Shown piece after piece: positions 52,454-61,609 of a DNA stretch of 64,000 bases. The translations under genes and the position numbers were made by a program. The stretch spans positions 19,641 through 83,640 of the forward strand of contig JAFYUI010000001.1 in NCBI GenBank assembly GCA_017549565.1, read 5' to 3'. Numbering within the stretch: the first letter of the stretch is position 1; each line of letters begins with the position of its first letter. Source of the DNA: Clostridia bacterium. GTDB lineage: Bacteria; Bacillota; Clostridia; Oscillospirales; Acutalibacteraceae. The notes below the pieces were generated by a model. It saw nothing but the letters and a program-made list of their open reading frames with translations, had not been told where the DNA came from and did no database searches.

Positions 52454-52580
52454 GGTTATTAATGACCGATGTCACGAAAAAACAGGGTATTAATCTGTTG
52501 TTATATTAATAGATTTATGAGCATTGATTAATTTATAGCTGACTATGAAGACCATTATTTGACAAAGAAAGGACGTACAT

Positions 52581-53204
52581 ATGCAATTAATACTAAGGGA
52601 ACGCAGAATTACAGATCTATACCATTTTACACAGGCCGATAATTTAGAAAACATTTTAAAATATGGTTTGTTACCTCGCGATTGTCTTGAGGAAAATGCA
52701 ATCGATAGTGTGTTTAATGACGATTATAGGCTAGATGGTTGTTGTGATGCGGTATGTACATCTTTGGAATTTCCAAATTATAAAATGTTTTACACATTGA
52801 GAGAAAACGCTCCAAATATAGATTGGGCTGTTATTAAGTTAGATGCAGATATAATTTGCGAAATACCTTGTGCTTTTTGTTGGGAAAATGCCGCAAGTAG
52901 TTCTGAAAGTAGCAAATCTGTTAATATTCGTAAAACTCGTGAAGCGTTTTTGAGTTTGTTTGATAATAAACCTGGTTATCCAACTAGACAGCAATGTGGC
53001 ATACCTGACTATTATCCAACTAATCCGCAAGCTGAAATTTTAGTTTTTTCTGATATACCAGTAAAATACTTCAAAGGAATATACTTTGAGAATAATTCGG
53101 CACTTATAAAATACAGACATATGATCACAAATGATATTCCTTGTAGAGTGAATTCCGATCTGTTTTTTGGAAGACGTGATTGGAAAATATGGCAAAATAT
53201 TTAA
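52581..53204 (+). CDS. darT: DarT-type ADP-ribosyltransferase toxin (DUF4433)
   Basis: 207 residues. NAD-binding start LYHFTQADNLENILKYGLLP and the catalytic segment NPQAEILVFSDIP with the conserved glutamate define DarT. These enzymes attach ADP-ribose to bases in single-stranded DNA and can block phage or host replication. AAAGG precedes the ATG. The next gene, 12 bases on, encodes a NADAR protein, which points to the DarT1-like group with a guanine-linked modification; this is inferred from the pairing. It lies 127 bases after the winged-helix operon. Confidence 0.88.
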   Translation: MQLILRERRITDLYHFTQADNLENILKYGLLPRDCLEENAIDSVFNDDYRLDGCCDAVCTSLEFPNYKMFYTLRENAPNIDWAVIKLDADIICEIPCAFCWENAASSSESSKSVNIRKTREAFLSLFDNKPGYPTRQQCGIPDYYPTNPQAEILVFSDIPVKYFKGIYFENNSALIKYRHMITNDIPCRVNSDLFFGRRDWKIWQNI

Positions 53205-53216
53205 AGGAGGAGCACC

Positions 53217-53903
53217 ATGGCAGTTAGACCTGTGTTTGTTGTTTCAAGTGACGATAATTGCTTTGTTCAAAAAAACATTCAATTTGAGTTTTTTAGCGGC
53301 TTTTCTGAAACGCAAAAGCAAAAAAGCATTTTAAGTCTTCATAATTCTTTTTTGAGCAAACATGGTAATATGAAAATCTTGGAAATTTCTAGTAAATCTC
53401 AGAATCCTCTTGGAATTAGTTTAAGTGCATTTAATTTGATGATTGAAAATAATAACGGAAACAAGTTTTCTGTAGAGTCAGCATTTCAGGCGAGTAAAGT
53501 TTTTGAACATGGAGGACCGTATAGGGATCTTCTAAGTGTTTCTTCAAAAGAAGCGAAAAAAGATATACGGCTTAGAAACAGTGGGAAGTTGATAGCTTTT
53601 AAAATCAGCGGCAAAACATTTAAGATTACACCCAAAACACTTTTTTATAATTGGTTATATATTAATGCTCTTAATATGCACGAAGATTTATCTAAACAAA
53701 TAATAGAGTATGATGCTTTCACTGACATAGAATTTAATCCTAATAGATCAATAAACTGTCAAGCACAGGCCGCTGCGATTTTTGTTTCGCTATATAGAAA
53801 AGGCGTTTTGCAAGAAGCGTTAAAAGATATTGATTCATTTGAGCGTATAGTTTATCCCAAACAAGTTGATGAACCTATTGGAGAACAATTAAGTTTTCTA
53901 TAG
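53217..53903 (+). CDS. NADAR-family antitoxin partner of DarT
   Basis: 228 residues. An N-terminal segment (RPVFVVSSDDNCFVQKNIQF in part: FVVSSDDNCF) and a core with NPLGISLSAFNL, SVESAFQASKVFEHGGPYRDLL and KTLFYNWLYINAL match the NADAR proteins found beside DarT1. NADAR domains remove ADP-ribose from guanine and so neutralise the toxin. This replaces the usual macrodomain DarG. AGGAGG precedes the ATG. Confidence 0.82.
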   Translation: MAVRPVFVVSSDDNCFVQKNIQFEFFSGFSETQKQKSILSLHNSFLSKHGNMKILEISSKSQNPLGISLSAFNLMIENNNGNKFSVESAFQASKVFEHGGPYRDLLSVSSKEAKKDIRLRNSGKLIAFKISGKTFKITPKTLFYNWLYINALNMHEDLSKQIIEYDAFTDIEFNPNRSINCQAQAAAIFVSLYRKGVLQEALKDIDSFERIVYPKQVDEPIGEQLSFL

Positions 53904-53925
53904 GATAAAAATATCAGTATAATAA

Positions 53926-54672
<747 letters not shown>

Positions 54673-54675
<3 letters not shown>

Positions 54676-54714
54676 AATGACTCTCAAAAGGTGTACCTTT
54701 TGAGAGTCATTTTA
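54673..54714. terminator. Long perfect inverted repeat after the serine recombinase
   Basis: Two 20-base arms (TAAAATGACTCTCAAAAGGT and its complement) separated by two bases, starting at the stop codon. It can act as a terminator; the length and the palindromic centre AGGTGTACCT would also suit a recombination site. Confidence 0.7.
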
Positions 54715-55005
54715 CTCTATGGTATTTTATCATAAATGAAAAGAAAATGCAAGTACTTTTAAGAAAAAATCGAATTTTTGAAGATATTTATTTAATGATA
54801 CCTGAAAAGCAATTCCTTACCCGGTAAAAACGGCCATTATCAAAAAGTACACCATTTGATAATAGTCGTTTTGTCGCAAAAATAGCCCTATATTAACGGG
54901 GAAATCAGGAGTTGTTGAATTTTGTGCTTTTTTATTGTGTTACCACGCGGACATCCTAAAACTTGTAACAAATGTAAAAACAAAAACTAATAAGGAGAAA
55001 AAATT
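54676..55005. other. Intergenic region between the recombinase and the surface-protein cluster
   Basis: 330 bases. After the terminator hairpin it holds an inverted repeat (AAAACG...ATTATCAAA at 54827-54844 against TTTGATAAT...CGTTTT at 54855-54872), a possible operator for the downstream genes. No convincing promoter was found. AAGGAG precedes the ATG at 55006. Confidence 0.4.
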
Positions 55006-58000
55006 ATGAAGAGACATTTTTCTAAAATCTTTGCAATGCTTTTAGTATTATCAATGCTCTTAACACAGCTTATAATACCTGCATCTGCATTAGAAGCAAC
55101 GAAATGTGAATGCGATCCTGCGACACGCACAGGAACCGTAACAGGCGAAGTTGCTCCTACATGCGCAAACTTTGGATACAAAGTATATGAATGTGACGAA
55201 TGCCACGGAACATATGCTGATCTTACCGCTGTGCCTACAGGTGCACATGATTATGTAAATCATGATGCTAAGGCTCCTACCTGTACTGAAATTGGTTGGG
55301 ATGCTTACAGAACCTGTAACACATGTGATTTAAACGAATATGTGGAAATTCCTGCTACAGGACATTCCCACGATGCAGTAGTAACCAATCCTACCTGTAC
55401 CGAGCAAGGTTATACCACCCACACTTGCCCCGATTGTGCTGATACTTATGTTGATACATATGTAGATGCATTAGGTCATACCGCAAGCAGTGAGGTTGAA
55501 GAAAACCGTGTTGAGGCAGATTGTGAAAACAATGGCTCATATGACACCGTTATCTACTGTGCTGTATGTGGAGAAGAATTTGTTCGTTCTTCACACACAA
55601 TTACTGCTACAGGCCACGACTACCAAGAGACTGGCAGACAGGATGCTACTTGTGTTGTAGACGGCTACATCGATTACGAGTGTACTGTATGTCACGAAAC
55701 CAAGAGAGAAACAATTGCATGTGTTGGACATCACGATTATGACAAGCAGGTAATCGGCGCTACTTGTGAAGACGCCGAAACTGTAAGATATACTTGTAAG
55801 GTATGTTCCTTCACTTTCGATGAGGCTGTTGGAGAACCTCTTCAACACGTTCACGGAGAAGCTGTTAAGGAAAACATTGTTGCCGCTGATTGCGTAAACC
55901 CTGGTTCTTATGATTCCGTTATTTACTGCGATGTATGTGATGCAGAACTCAGCCGTGAAAATGTTGTAGTTGCTCCTCTTGGTCACACAGAGACAACTGA
56001 TAGCGCTGTTGCCCCCACTTGTACCGAAACCGGTCTTACAGAAGGTAAGCATTGCTCTGTGTGTGATACTATTATTGAGGCTCAGCAGGTAGTAGATGCT
56101 CTTGGACACGACTACGTTCCTACTGTAACAGCTCCTACTTGTTCTGCACAAGGTTACACTACCCACGATTGCTCACGTTGCGACGATTCATACGTTGACA
56201 GCTATGTTGATCCCAATCCTCTTTCTCATAGAGGCGTAATTACTAAAGACGAAGTTAAGGCAACCTGTACCGAAACAGGTCTTACCTTCCAAATCGAATG
56301 CGGCGATTGCCACATTGTTTTAGCAGCACAAAAGACAACTCCGATTGATCCTGATAATCATAATTATATAGATGTAGTTACTGAAGCTACTTGTTTAGAT
56401 GCTGGCTTTACTACTCACACTTGTTCGCGTTGCGATGATACATATGAGGATGCTTTTGTAGATGCTTTAGGTCATGATGAAGTTGCTCACGAAGCTAAGG
56501 CTGCAACTTGTACCGAAATCGGTTGGGATGCTTATGTTACCTGCTCAAGATGTGACTATACCACTTACAATGAGTTAGCTGCTCTTGGTCATTCTTATGA
56601 TGCAGTAGTAACCGATCCTACTTGTACCGAAGAAGGTTACACAACTCACACCTGCTCAACTTGCGGTGATGTTTATGTTGATACCGTTGTTGATGCATTA
56701 GGTCATTACGACTGCTTGACATTAGGTATTGTAGAGTCAAAATGTACCGAAGAAGGCTACACTGTTAAGAAGTGCCTCATTTGTGATGAAGTCTTCAAAG
56801 ATAACTTTGTTGATGCACTCGGTCACGATTTAACACAGCATGACGCTAAGGCTCCTACCTGTACCGAAATCGGTTGGGATGCATACGAGGATTGCTCAAG
56901 ATGTGATTATACTACTTACAACGAATTAGCCGCTCTTGGCCACGATATGCTCAATGTAGAAGCTAAAGCGCCTACATGCACCGAGATTGGTTGGGACGCA
57001 TATACAGATTGTTCTAGATGTGATCACATCGAAAATTATAACGAGTTAGCAGCACTCGGCCATGATTTAACACAGCATGATGCACAGGCTCCTACATGTA
57101 CCGAAATCGGTTGGGATGCATATGAAGACTGCTCAAGATGTGACTATACCACTTACAATGAATTAGCTGCTCTTGGTCACGATTTAACACAGCATGATGC
57201 TAAGGCTCCTACCTGTACCGAAATTGGCTGGGATGCATACGAGGATTGCTCAAGATGTGACCATACCACCTATAACGAATTGTCTGCACTTGGCCACACT
57301 GAAGTTATCGATGAGGCTGTTGCTCCTACTTATGACACTACTGGTCTTACCGAAGGTAAGCATTGCTCCGTTTGTGATGAAGTACTCGTTGAACAGAATG
57401 AAATTGCTGCATTAAATGAAGAGATAACCTTTACTTATGAAGCAATTGGTATCAATGGTAGTGATGTGGCTGTAAATTCCGGTTATATTACACTTAATGT
57501 TTATATGAATGTTAACAGTGATATTGCAAGACTTTATGGTCTTAACTTTGCTATCGGCTTCAATCAGAATCTTACTTTGGTAAATGTTGAAGGCAAGGTA
57601 TTTGATGTAACTGCTAACACATATATTGATGCAGCAAACAGTTCATATGTTGTTGCACTCGCACAAAACATGGGATATAACTATGTTGATAAAAAATTCG
57701 AAAAAGGCGAATATCTTTTTGCAACTCTTACTTTTAAGGTTGATAAGGACTTTACCGGCGTTGCAGACTTCACTGTAGTTCCCGGTGTTGCTGCTCGTAA
57801 CGACGATGATGCTTATATCAATGAATTGATAGTTGATTTTGGCACAGAAGCAGGTATTAACGTTGTAACACTTGGTGATGCTGATGGTAACGGTGTTATT
57901 GATTCTGCTGATACCATGAATTTTGCTAAATGGTATAATTCTGCAGATGCAGCAGAAGGCGTTTACGAAACCGTATTTGACCTTGATAAGGATGGATATG

Positions 58001-58068
58001 TAACTGCTTATGACTTTGCACTTCTTCACAATGCAGTTGTTGGCAACGATGACTATTTAGATATGTGA
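55006..58068 (+). CDS. Secreted CxxC/LGH-repeat protein with cohesin-like and dockerin domains
   Basis: 1020 residues. Signal peptide to about residue 28 (ending PASA). Residues about 30-805 are roughly twenty 35-40-residue repeats, each with a C near TCTEIGW, a CSRC-type CxxC and an LGH ending. A cohesin-like beta-sandwich follows (about 807-950), then a type I dockerin (about 955-1020) with two calcium loops, DADGNGVIDSAD and DLDKDGYVTAYD. No catalytic domain is present. The protein looks like a structural or adaptor scaffold on the cell surface. The next gene starts 17 bases after the stop. Confidence 0.88.
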   Translation: MKRHFSKIFAMLLVLSMLLTQLIIPASALEATKCECDPATRTGTVTGEVAPTCANFGYKVYECDECHGTYADLTAVPTGAHDYVNHDAKAPTCTEIGWDAYRTCNTCDLNEYVEIPATGHSHDAVVTNPTCTEQGYTTHTCPDCADTYVDTYVDALGHTASSEVEENRVEADCENNGSYDTVIYCAVCGEEFVRSSHTITATGHDYQETGRQDATCVVDGYIDYECTVCHETKRETIACVGHHDYDKQVIGATCEDAETVRYTCKVCSFTFDEAVGEPLQHVHGEAVKENIVAADCVNPGSYDSVIYCDVCDAELSRENVVVAPLGHTETTDSAVAPTCTETGLTEGKHCSVCDTIIEAQQVVDALGHDYVPTVTAPTCSAQGYTTHDCSRCDDSYVDSYVDPNPLSHRGVITKDEVKATCTETGLTFQIECGDCHIVLAAQKTTPIDPDNHNYIDVVTEATCLDAGFTTHTCSRCDDTYEDAFVDALGHDEVAHEAKAATCTEIGWDAYVTCSRCDYTTYNELAALGHSYDAVVTDPTCTEEGYTTHTCSTCGDVYVDTVVDALGHYDCLTLGIVESKCTEEGYTVKKCLICDEVFKDNFVDALGHDLTQHDAKAPTCTEIGWDAYEDCSRCDYTTYNELAALGHDMLNVEAKAPTCTEIGWDAYTDCSRCDHIENYNELAALGHDLTQHDAQAPTCTEIGWDAYEDCSRCDYTTYNELAALGHDLTQHDAKAPTCTEIGWDAYEDCSRCDHTTYNELSALGHTEVIDEAVAPTYDTTGLTEGKHCSVCDEVLVEQNEIAALNEEITFTYEAIGINGSDVAVNSGYITLNVYMNVNSDIARLYGLNFAIGFNQNLTLVNVEGKVFDVTANTYIDAANSSYVVALAQNMGYNYVDKKFEKGEYLFATLTFKVDKDFTGVADFTVVPGVAARNDDDAYINELIVDFGTEAGINVVTLGDADGNGVIDSADTMNFAKWYNSADAAEGVYETVFDLDKDGYVTAYDFALLHNAVVGNDDYLDM
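56821..57291 (+). repeat. Near-identical 117-120-bp intragenic tandem repeats
   Basis: Four consecutive units (starts 56821, 56938, 57058, 57175), each encoding GH-D-..-AP-TCTEIGWDAY-..-CSRCD-..-NELAAL. Units 1, 3 and 4 are almost identical at DNA level, so copy number could change by recombination or slippage. Confidence 0.85.
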
Positions 58069-58084
58069 TTTGGAGGTATAAGAG

Positions 58085-59832
58085 ATGCAACTTAAAAGAA
58101 TCTTATCGATGCTTTTGGCTGCCGCTCTAATCTTCTCAACTTCAATGGTTACTGTTAATGCTGAAACTGTTGAAACTATCGAAACTTTTGAGGTGGGAGT
58201 GGTGGCAGAGACCACCACTCCTGTTTCTTTCTCACCTGCTATTTATAAAAGCGGTGACGAAGTTTCTGTAAAGATTAGTGCAGACCAAAATACCGGCATT
58301 ACTATACTTAAATTTTCTGTTAAATTTGACCCCAATGCGCTTGAGTTTGTTGACTATACTAGTGCAAATCTGTTTTCTAATGACATAGAAGGCGTTTATG
58401 TTTATAGCGACAGTATTTGTTACACATTAATGATGAACAATGTTTCTACAGCAACTGGCGAAATGCTTACTTTGAACTTCAAGGTAAAAGAGGATTTTTG
58501 CGGAGATATCGCTATTTATGCAGAGGTTTTTGACGGACAGGATAAAAACTGTATAAATGGTCTCAAAGTAGTTCCCTTTATAGGCGGTTGTGCATCTTTT
58601 GCGGCACATGCAGTTGACACTAATGCCGGAGTTGTAACAGACCCCACTTGTACCGAAGAAGGCTACACAACCTATCACTGTGATATTTGCAACGAAAATA
58701 TTAAAGGTAACACACTCTCTTCCCTTGGTCACACATCCGATGAACCTGTAGTGGAAAATCGAATTGAAGCTACCTGCACTGAAAACGGTTCATACGATAG
58801 CGTGGTATATTGCTCAGTATGCGACGTTGAACTCTCCCGTGAAACAATTACAATTGATGCTACAGGCCATACTGCCGGCAATGCAGTTGAAGAAAATCGT
58901 ATTGCTCCGACTTGTACCGAAAACGGCACCTACGACAGCGTAGTATATTGCTTAGTATGTAATGACGAACTCTCACGCGAAGCAATTACAATTGATGCCA
59001 CAGGTCACGATGCTGCAAATGCGGTTGAAGAGAACCGTGTTAATCCTACCTGTACCGAAGACGGGTCCTATGACAGTGTTGTATATTGTTCGGTATGTGA
59101 CGAAGAACTTTCGCGTGAAACAATTACACTTAATAAGCTCGGACACGATATAATTACACATGATGCGCAGTCCCCTACCTGCACCAGGTTGGTTGGGATG
59201 CTTTTGATACATGCTCACGTTGTGATTATACAACCTATAAAGAAATACATCCGCTTGGTCATAATCCTACGATTACTAAAGAAGAAAATCGCGTAGAAGC
59301 AACATGTATCACCGATGGTTCTTACGATAGTGTAGTGTACTGTTCAGTATGTAATGAAGAACTTTCAAGAGAAAATAAGACGATTAAAGCACCTGGTCAT
59401 AATTTAATTCATCACGATGCAAAAGATGCTACTTGCACCGAGATTGGCTGGAATGCATATGAGACTTGTAGGATATGTGATTATACAACATATGTAGAGA
59501 TATCTGCTCTTGGACACCAATACGGAACACCGACAATTGTAGAGCCTGAATATAAAAAAGACGGTTACACAACACATACATGTAGCGTATGTAACCATGA
59601 GGAAAAATACGACATAACTCCTGCGCTTACTTATATTTTAGGCGATGCCGACGGAAATGAAACAATTGATAGTGACGATGCAATCTATCTTCTATTCCAT
59701 ACACTCCTACCGGAAGAATATGCCGTTAATCAAAAGTGTGATTTTGACGGTGATGGTGATTTAGATAGTGATGATGCAATTTATTTGCTTTATCACACCT
59801 TGCTTCTTGAAAAATATCCATTACACAAATAA
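58085..59832 (+). pseudogene. Cohesin-CxxC-repeat-dockerin surface protein, interrupted by a one-base frameshift
   Basis: If the shift is repaired the product has about 582 residues. Signal peptide (to about 26, ending VNA), a cohesin-like domain (about 40-170), CxxC/LGH repeats, and a C-terminal dockerin with DADGNETIDSDD and DFDGDGDLDSDD. The frame breaks at about 59187: the expected codons for TCTEIGWDA read TGCACCAGGTTGG, one base short, and the rest continues in the frame that ends at 59832. As read, translation stops at 59296 and loses the dockerin. It could be a true mutation or a sequencing error. Confidence 0.82.
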
Positions 59833-59844
59833 GGAGATAGATTG

Positions 59845-61182
59845 ATGAAAAAGATTATTAGTTTTTTGATTTGTTTAGTGTTAATATTCTCGCTTTCTGT
59901 TTCTGTTTTTGCGGCAGAAGCTGTAAAGGTTAACTCTAAAACATCTGCAAACATTGTAAAGCTTGGCGATACAATTACAGTTACGGTTTCTTTAAATAGT
60001 AATGCAGAATTCAAATCCATGGCACTAACCCCTGTATACGATGAGAATGTTTTTGAGGTTGTATCGGGCGAATGGATTTTAACCGGTGCTATGATCGCCA
60101 GCTTTGATAATAAAAATGCTGCAATCGGTTATTCTAGTGCGGTTAATAAAAGTGGTGATGTTTTTAAATACGTTTTGAAAGTTAAAAACAACGCCTCTTT
60201 AAAAGACACAACAATTAAAACTGAAGCTGTTATAAAAAATGGTAGCACCGTTATAGCTTCCACTGCAAATACCACTACTGTAAAAGTTATTTGTAAAACT
60301 CACAGTTTTGGTGCATGGGATAAAGCGGATAATAACAATCATAAGCATACTTGCACTGCCTGCGGCACCGCAGAAACCTCAGCACATACATGGAATGGCG
60401 GTACTATAACAAAGGCTGCAACATGCAAAGAAACAGGCGTTAAGACCTACACTTGCACTGTTTGTAATGCAATAAAAACCGAAACAATTGCCACAACAAC
60501 AAATCATACATTTGGTAATTGGACTCAGACCAAAGAACCTACTTGCACTGCAAAGGGTACAGAATCACGCACTTGTTCTATTTGTCAAAAAGCAGAAACA
60601 AAGGACGTTGCTGCTAAAGGTCATTCTATGGGTAGCTGGACTACTGCAAAAGAAGCAACATGCGAGGAAAAAGGTAGTCAAACAAGAACTTGTTCAAAAT
60701 GTTCTCACAAAGAAACTAAAGATATTAAAGCTCTTGGACATAAGTTCTCTAACCCAACAGTAACTAAAGAGCCCACTTGCTCTGAAGAAGGTATTGAAAG
60801 TGGTAAATGCACACGTTGCGATAAAGAAACCACAAATACTTTACCTAAAAAAGAGCATGCTTTCGGCGAAGCGGTTGTAGTTACTCCCGCTACTGAAACC
60901 GCTGTTGGAAAGCAAACAAAAACTTGTACTATCTGCAACACAGTAGTTGAGGAAGAAATTCCTATGATTGACAAGAATGATGTTGAAACCAATGTTGTGC
61001 CTGATGATACTGTTAATGTGGATAAGTCTGATGATGTATCTGAAAATGAAGATAGTAACTGGATTGTTTGGGTTATTATTGGTGCGGTAATTATAGGTGG
61101 AGTTATTATAATTATTGTTGCTAAAAAGAATAAATCCAATGACAAACATTCTAAAGAAGGTAATTTTGAAATATTCAAATAA
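59845..61182 (+). CDS. Membrane-anchored cohesin-like/CxxC-repeat surface protein
   Basis: 445 residues. Signal peptide (FLICLVLIFSLSVSVFA), a cohesin-like domain (about 27-150; KLGDTITVTVSLNSNAEF), five or six CxxC/LGH repeats (CTACGTAETS; CSICQKAETK; CSKCSHKETK; CTRCDKETTN), an acidic linker, and a C-terminal membrane helix (WVIIGAVIIGGVIIIIVA) with a basic tail. It has no dockerin, so it is likely the cell-bound base to which the two dockerin proteins could attach. ATG at 59845 follows AAGGAG by 8 bases. Confidence 0.85.
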   Translation: MKKIISFLICLVLIFSLSVSVFAAEAVKVNSKTSANIVKLGDTITVTVSLNSNAEFKSMALTPVYDENVFEVVSGEWILTGAMIASFDNKNAAIGYSSAVNKSGDVFKYVLKVKNNASLKDTTIKTEAVIKNGSTVIASTANTTTVKVICKTHSFGAWDKADNNNHKHTCTACGTAETSAHTWNGGTITKAATCKETGVKTYTCTVCNAIKTETIATTTNHTFGNWTQTKEPTCTAKGTESRTCSICQKAETKDVAAKGHSMGSWTTAKEATCEEKGSQTRTCSKCSHKETKDIKALGHKFSNPTVTKEPTCSEEGIESGKCTRCDKETTNTLPKKEHAFGEAVVVTPATETAVGKQTKTCTICNTVVEEEIPMIDKNDVETNVVPDDTVNVDKSDDVSENEDSNWIVWVIIGAVIIGGVIIIIVAKKNKSNDKHSKEGNFEIFK

Positions 61183-61210
61183 GTCATAATTCTGTTTTGA
61201 GTTACCTCCA

Positions 61211-61246
61211 AAACTGCACCATAGAATAAGACCTATGGTGCAGTTT
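61211..61246 (+). terminator. Terminator of the surface-protein cluster
   Basis: Perfect 14-bp stem AAACTGCACCATAG / CTATGGTGCAGTTT with an 8-base loop and a T-run. Confidence 0.92.
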
Positions 61247-61434
61247 TTCTTTACAAAATCGAAAAATCACATCTTTTATTAGACTCTTTTGTTTTGTTCA
61301 CAAAACATTTACAAAGATCAAAAAGGGTATTAAAACGTATATAAAAAGACCACAACCGATATTAAAAAGACCACTTTTTCGCTTGTAAGCCCGTCTAATC
61401 GCTTGTAATCGCAAATAAGAGGCCCCTGAGCAAT
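61247..61434. repeat. Helically phased direct repeats upstream of a strong promoter
   Basis: AAAAAGACCAC at 61343-61353 and 61364-61374 (21 bp apart) and GCTTGTAA at 61381-61388 and 61401-61408 (20 bp apart). Spacing of two helical turns is typical of paired regulator sites. No gene is seen in this stretch. Confidence 0.55.
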
Positions 61435-61463
61435 TTGACAAGGCGAATTCTATACTGTATAAT
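61435..61463 (+). promoter_or_regulatory. Perfect consensus promoter with no protein gene behind it
   Basis: TTGACA (61435-61440), 17-bp spacer, TATAAT (61458-61463). It is one of the two strongest promoters in the window. Transcription should start near 61470. Confidence 0.88.
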
Positions 61464-61534
61464 ATACATGAGCTTTAAAATAATGAAGGAGTTTATAAAT
61501 AATACATTGAACTAAGAAGGTTAAGTGTATTGTT

Positions 61535-61591
61535 ATGCTCTTTCGTAAAGCTTACGATAAAGCAAACAAAGACACTTATCTTTCGAGATAG
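61535..61591 (+). CDS. Possible 18-residue leader peptide
   Basis: ATG at 61535, reading MLFRKAYDKANKDTYLSR. AAGAAGG lies 14 bases upstream; a TTG at 61530 and a GTG at 61525 are alternative small frames. The 3' end of this frame runs through the 5' arm and loop of the following terminator, so a translating ribosome would prevent terminator formation. That layout is typical of translational attenuation of resistance or mobility genes. Confidence 0.4.
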   Translation: MLFRKAYDKANKDTYLSR

Positions 61592-61605
61592 GTGTCTTTC
61601 TTTGT
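61568..61605 (+). terminator. Attenuator-like terminator in the leader
   Basis: 14-bp stem AAAGACACTTATCT / AGATAGGTGTCTTT (one G-U) closed by UUCG, followed by CTTTGTTTT. It lies about 100 bases after the transcription start. Confidence 0.75.
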
Positions 61606-61609
61606 TTTA

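Noticed and set aside
55591-56166. 191-codon frame antisense to the first repeat protein
   Set aside because: It is the shadow of a cysteine-rich repetitive coding sequence and has no independent start signal.
55100-57410. CxxC repeats as multihaem cytochrome (CxxCH)
   Set aside because: Histidine does not follow the second cysteine in a regular way; the histidine belongs to the separate LGH motif.
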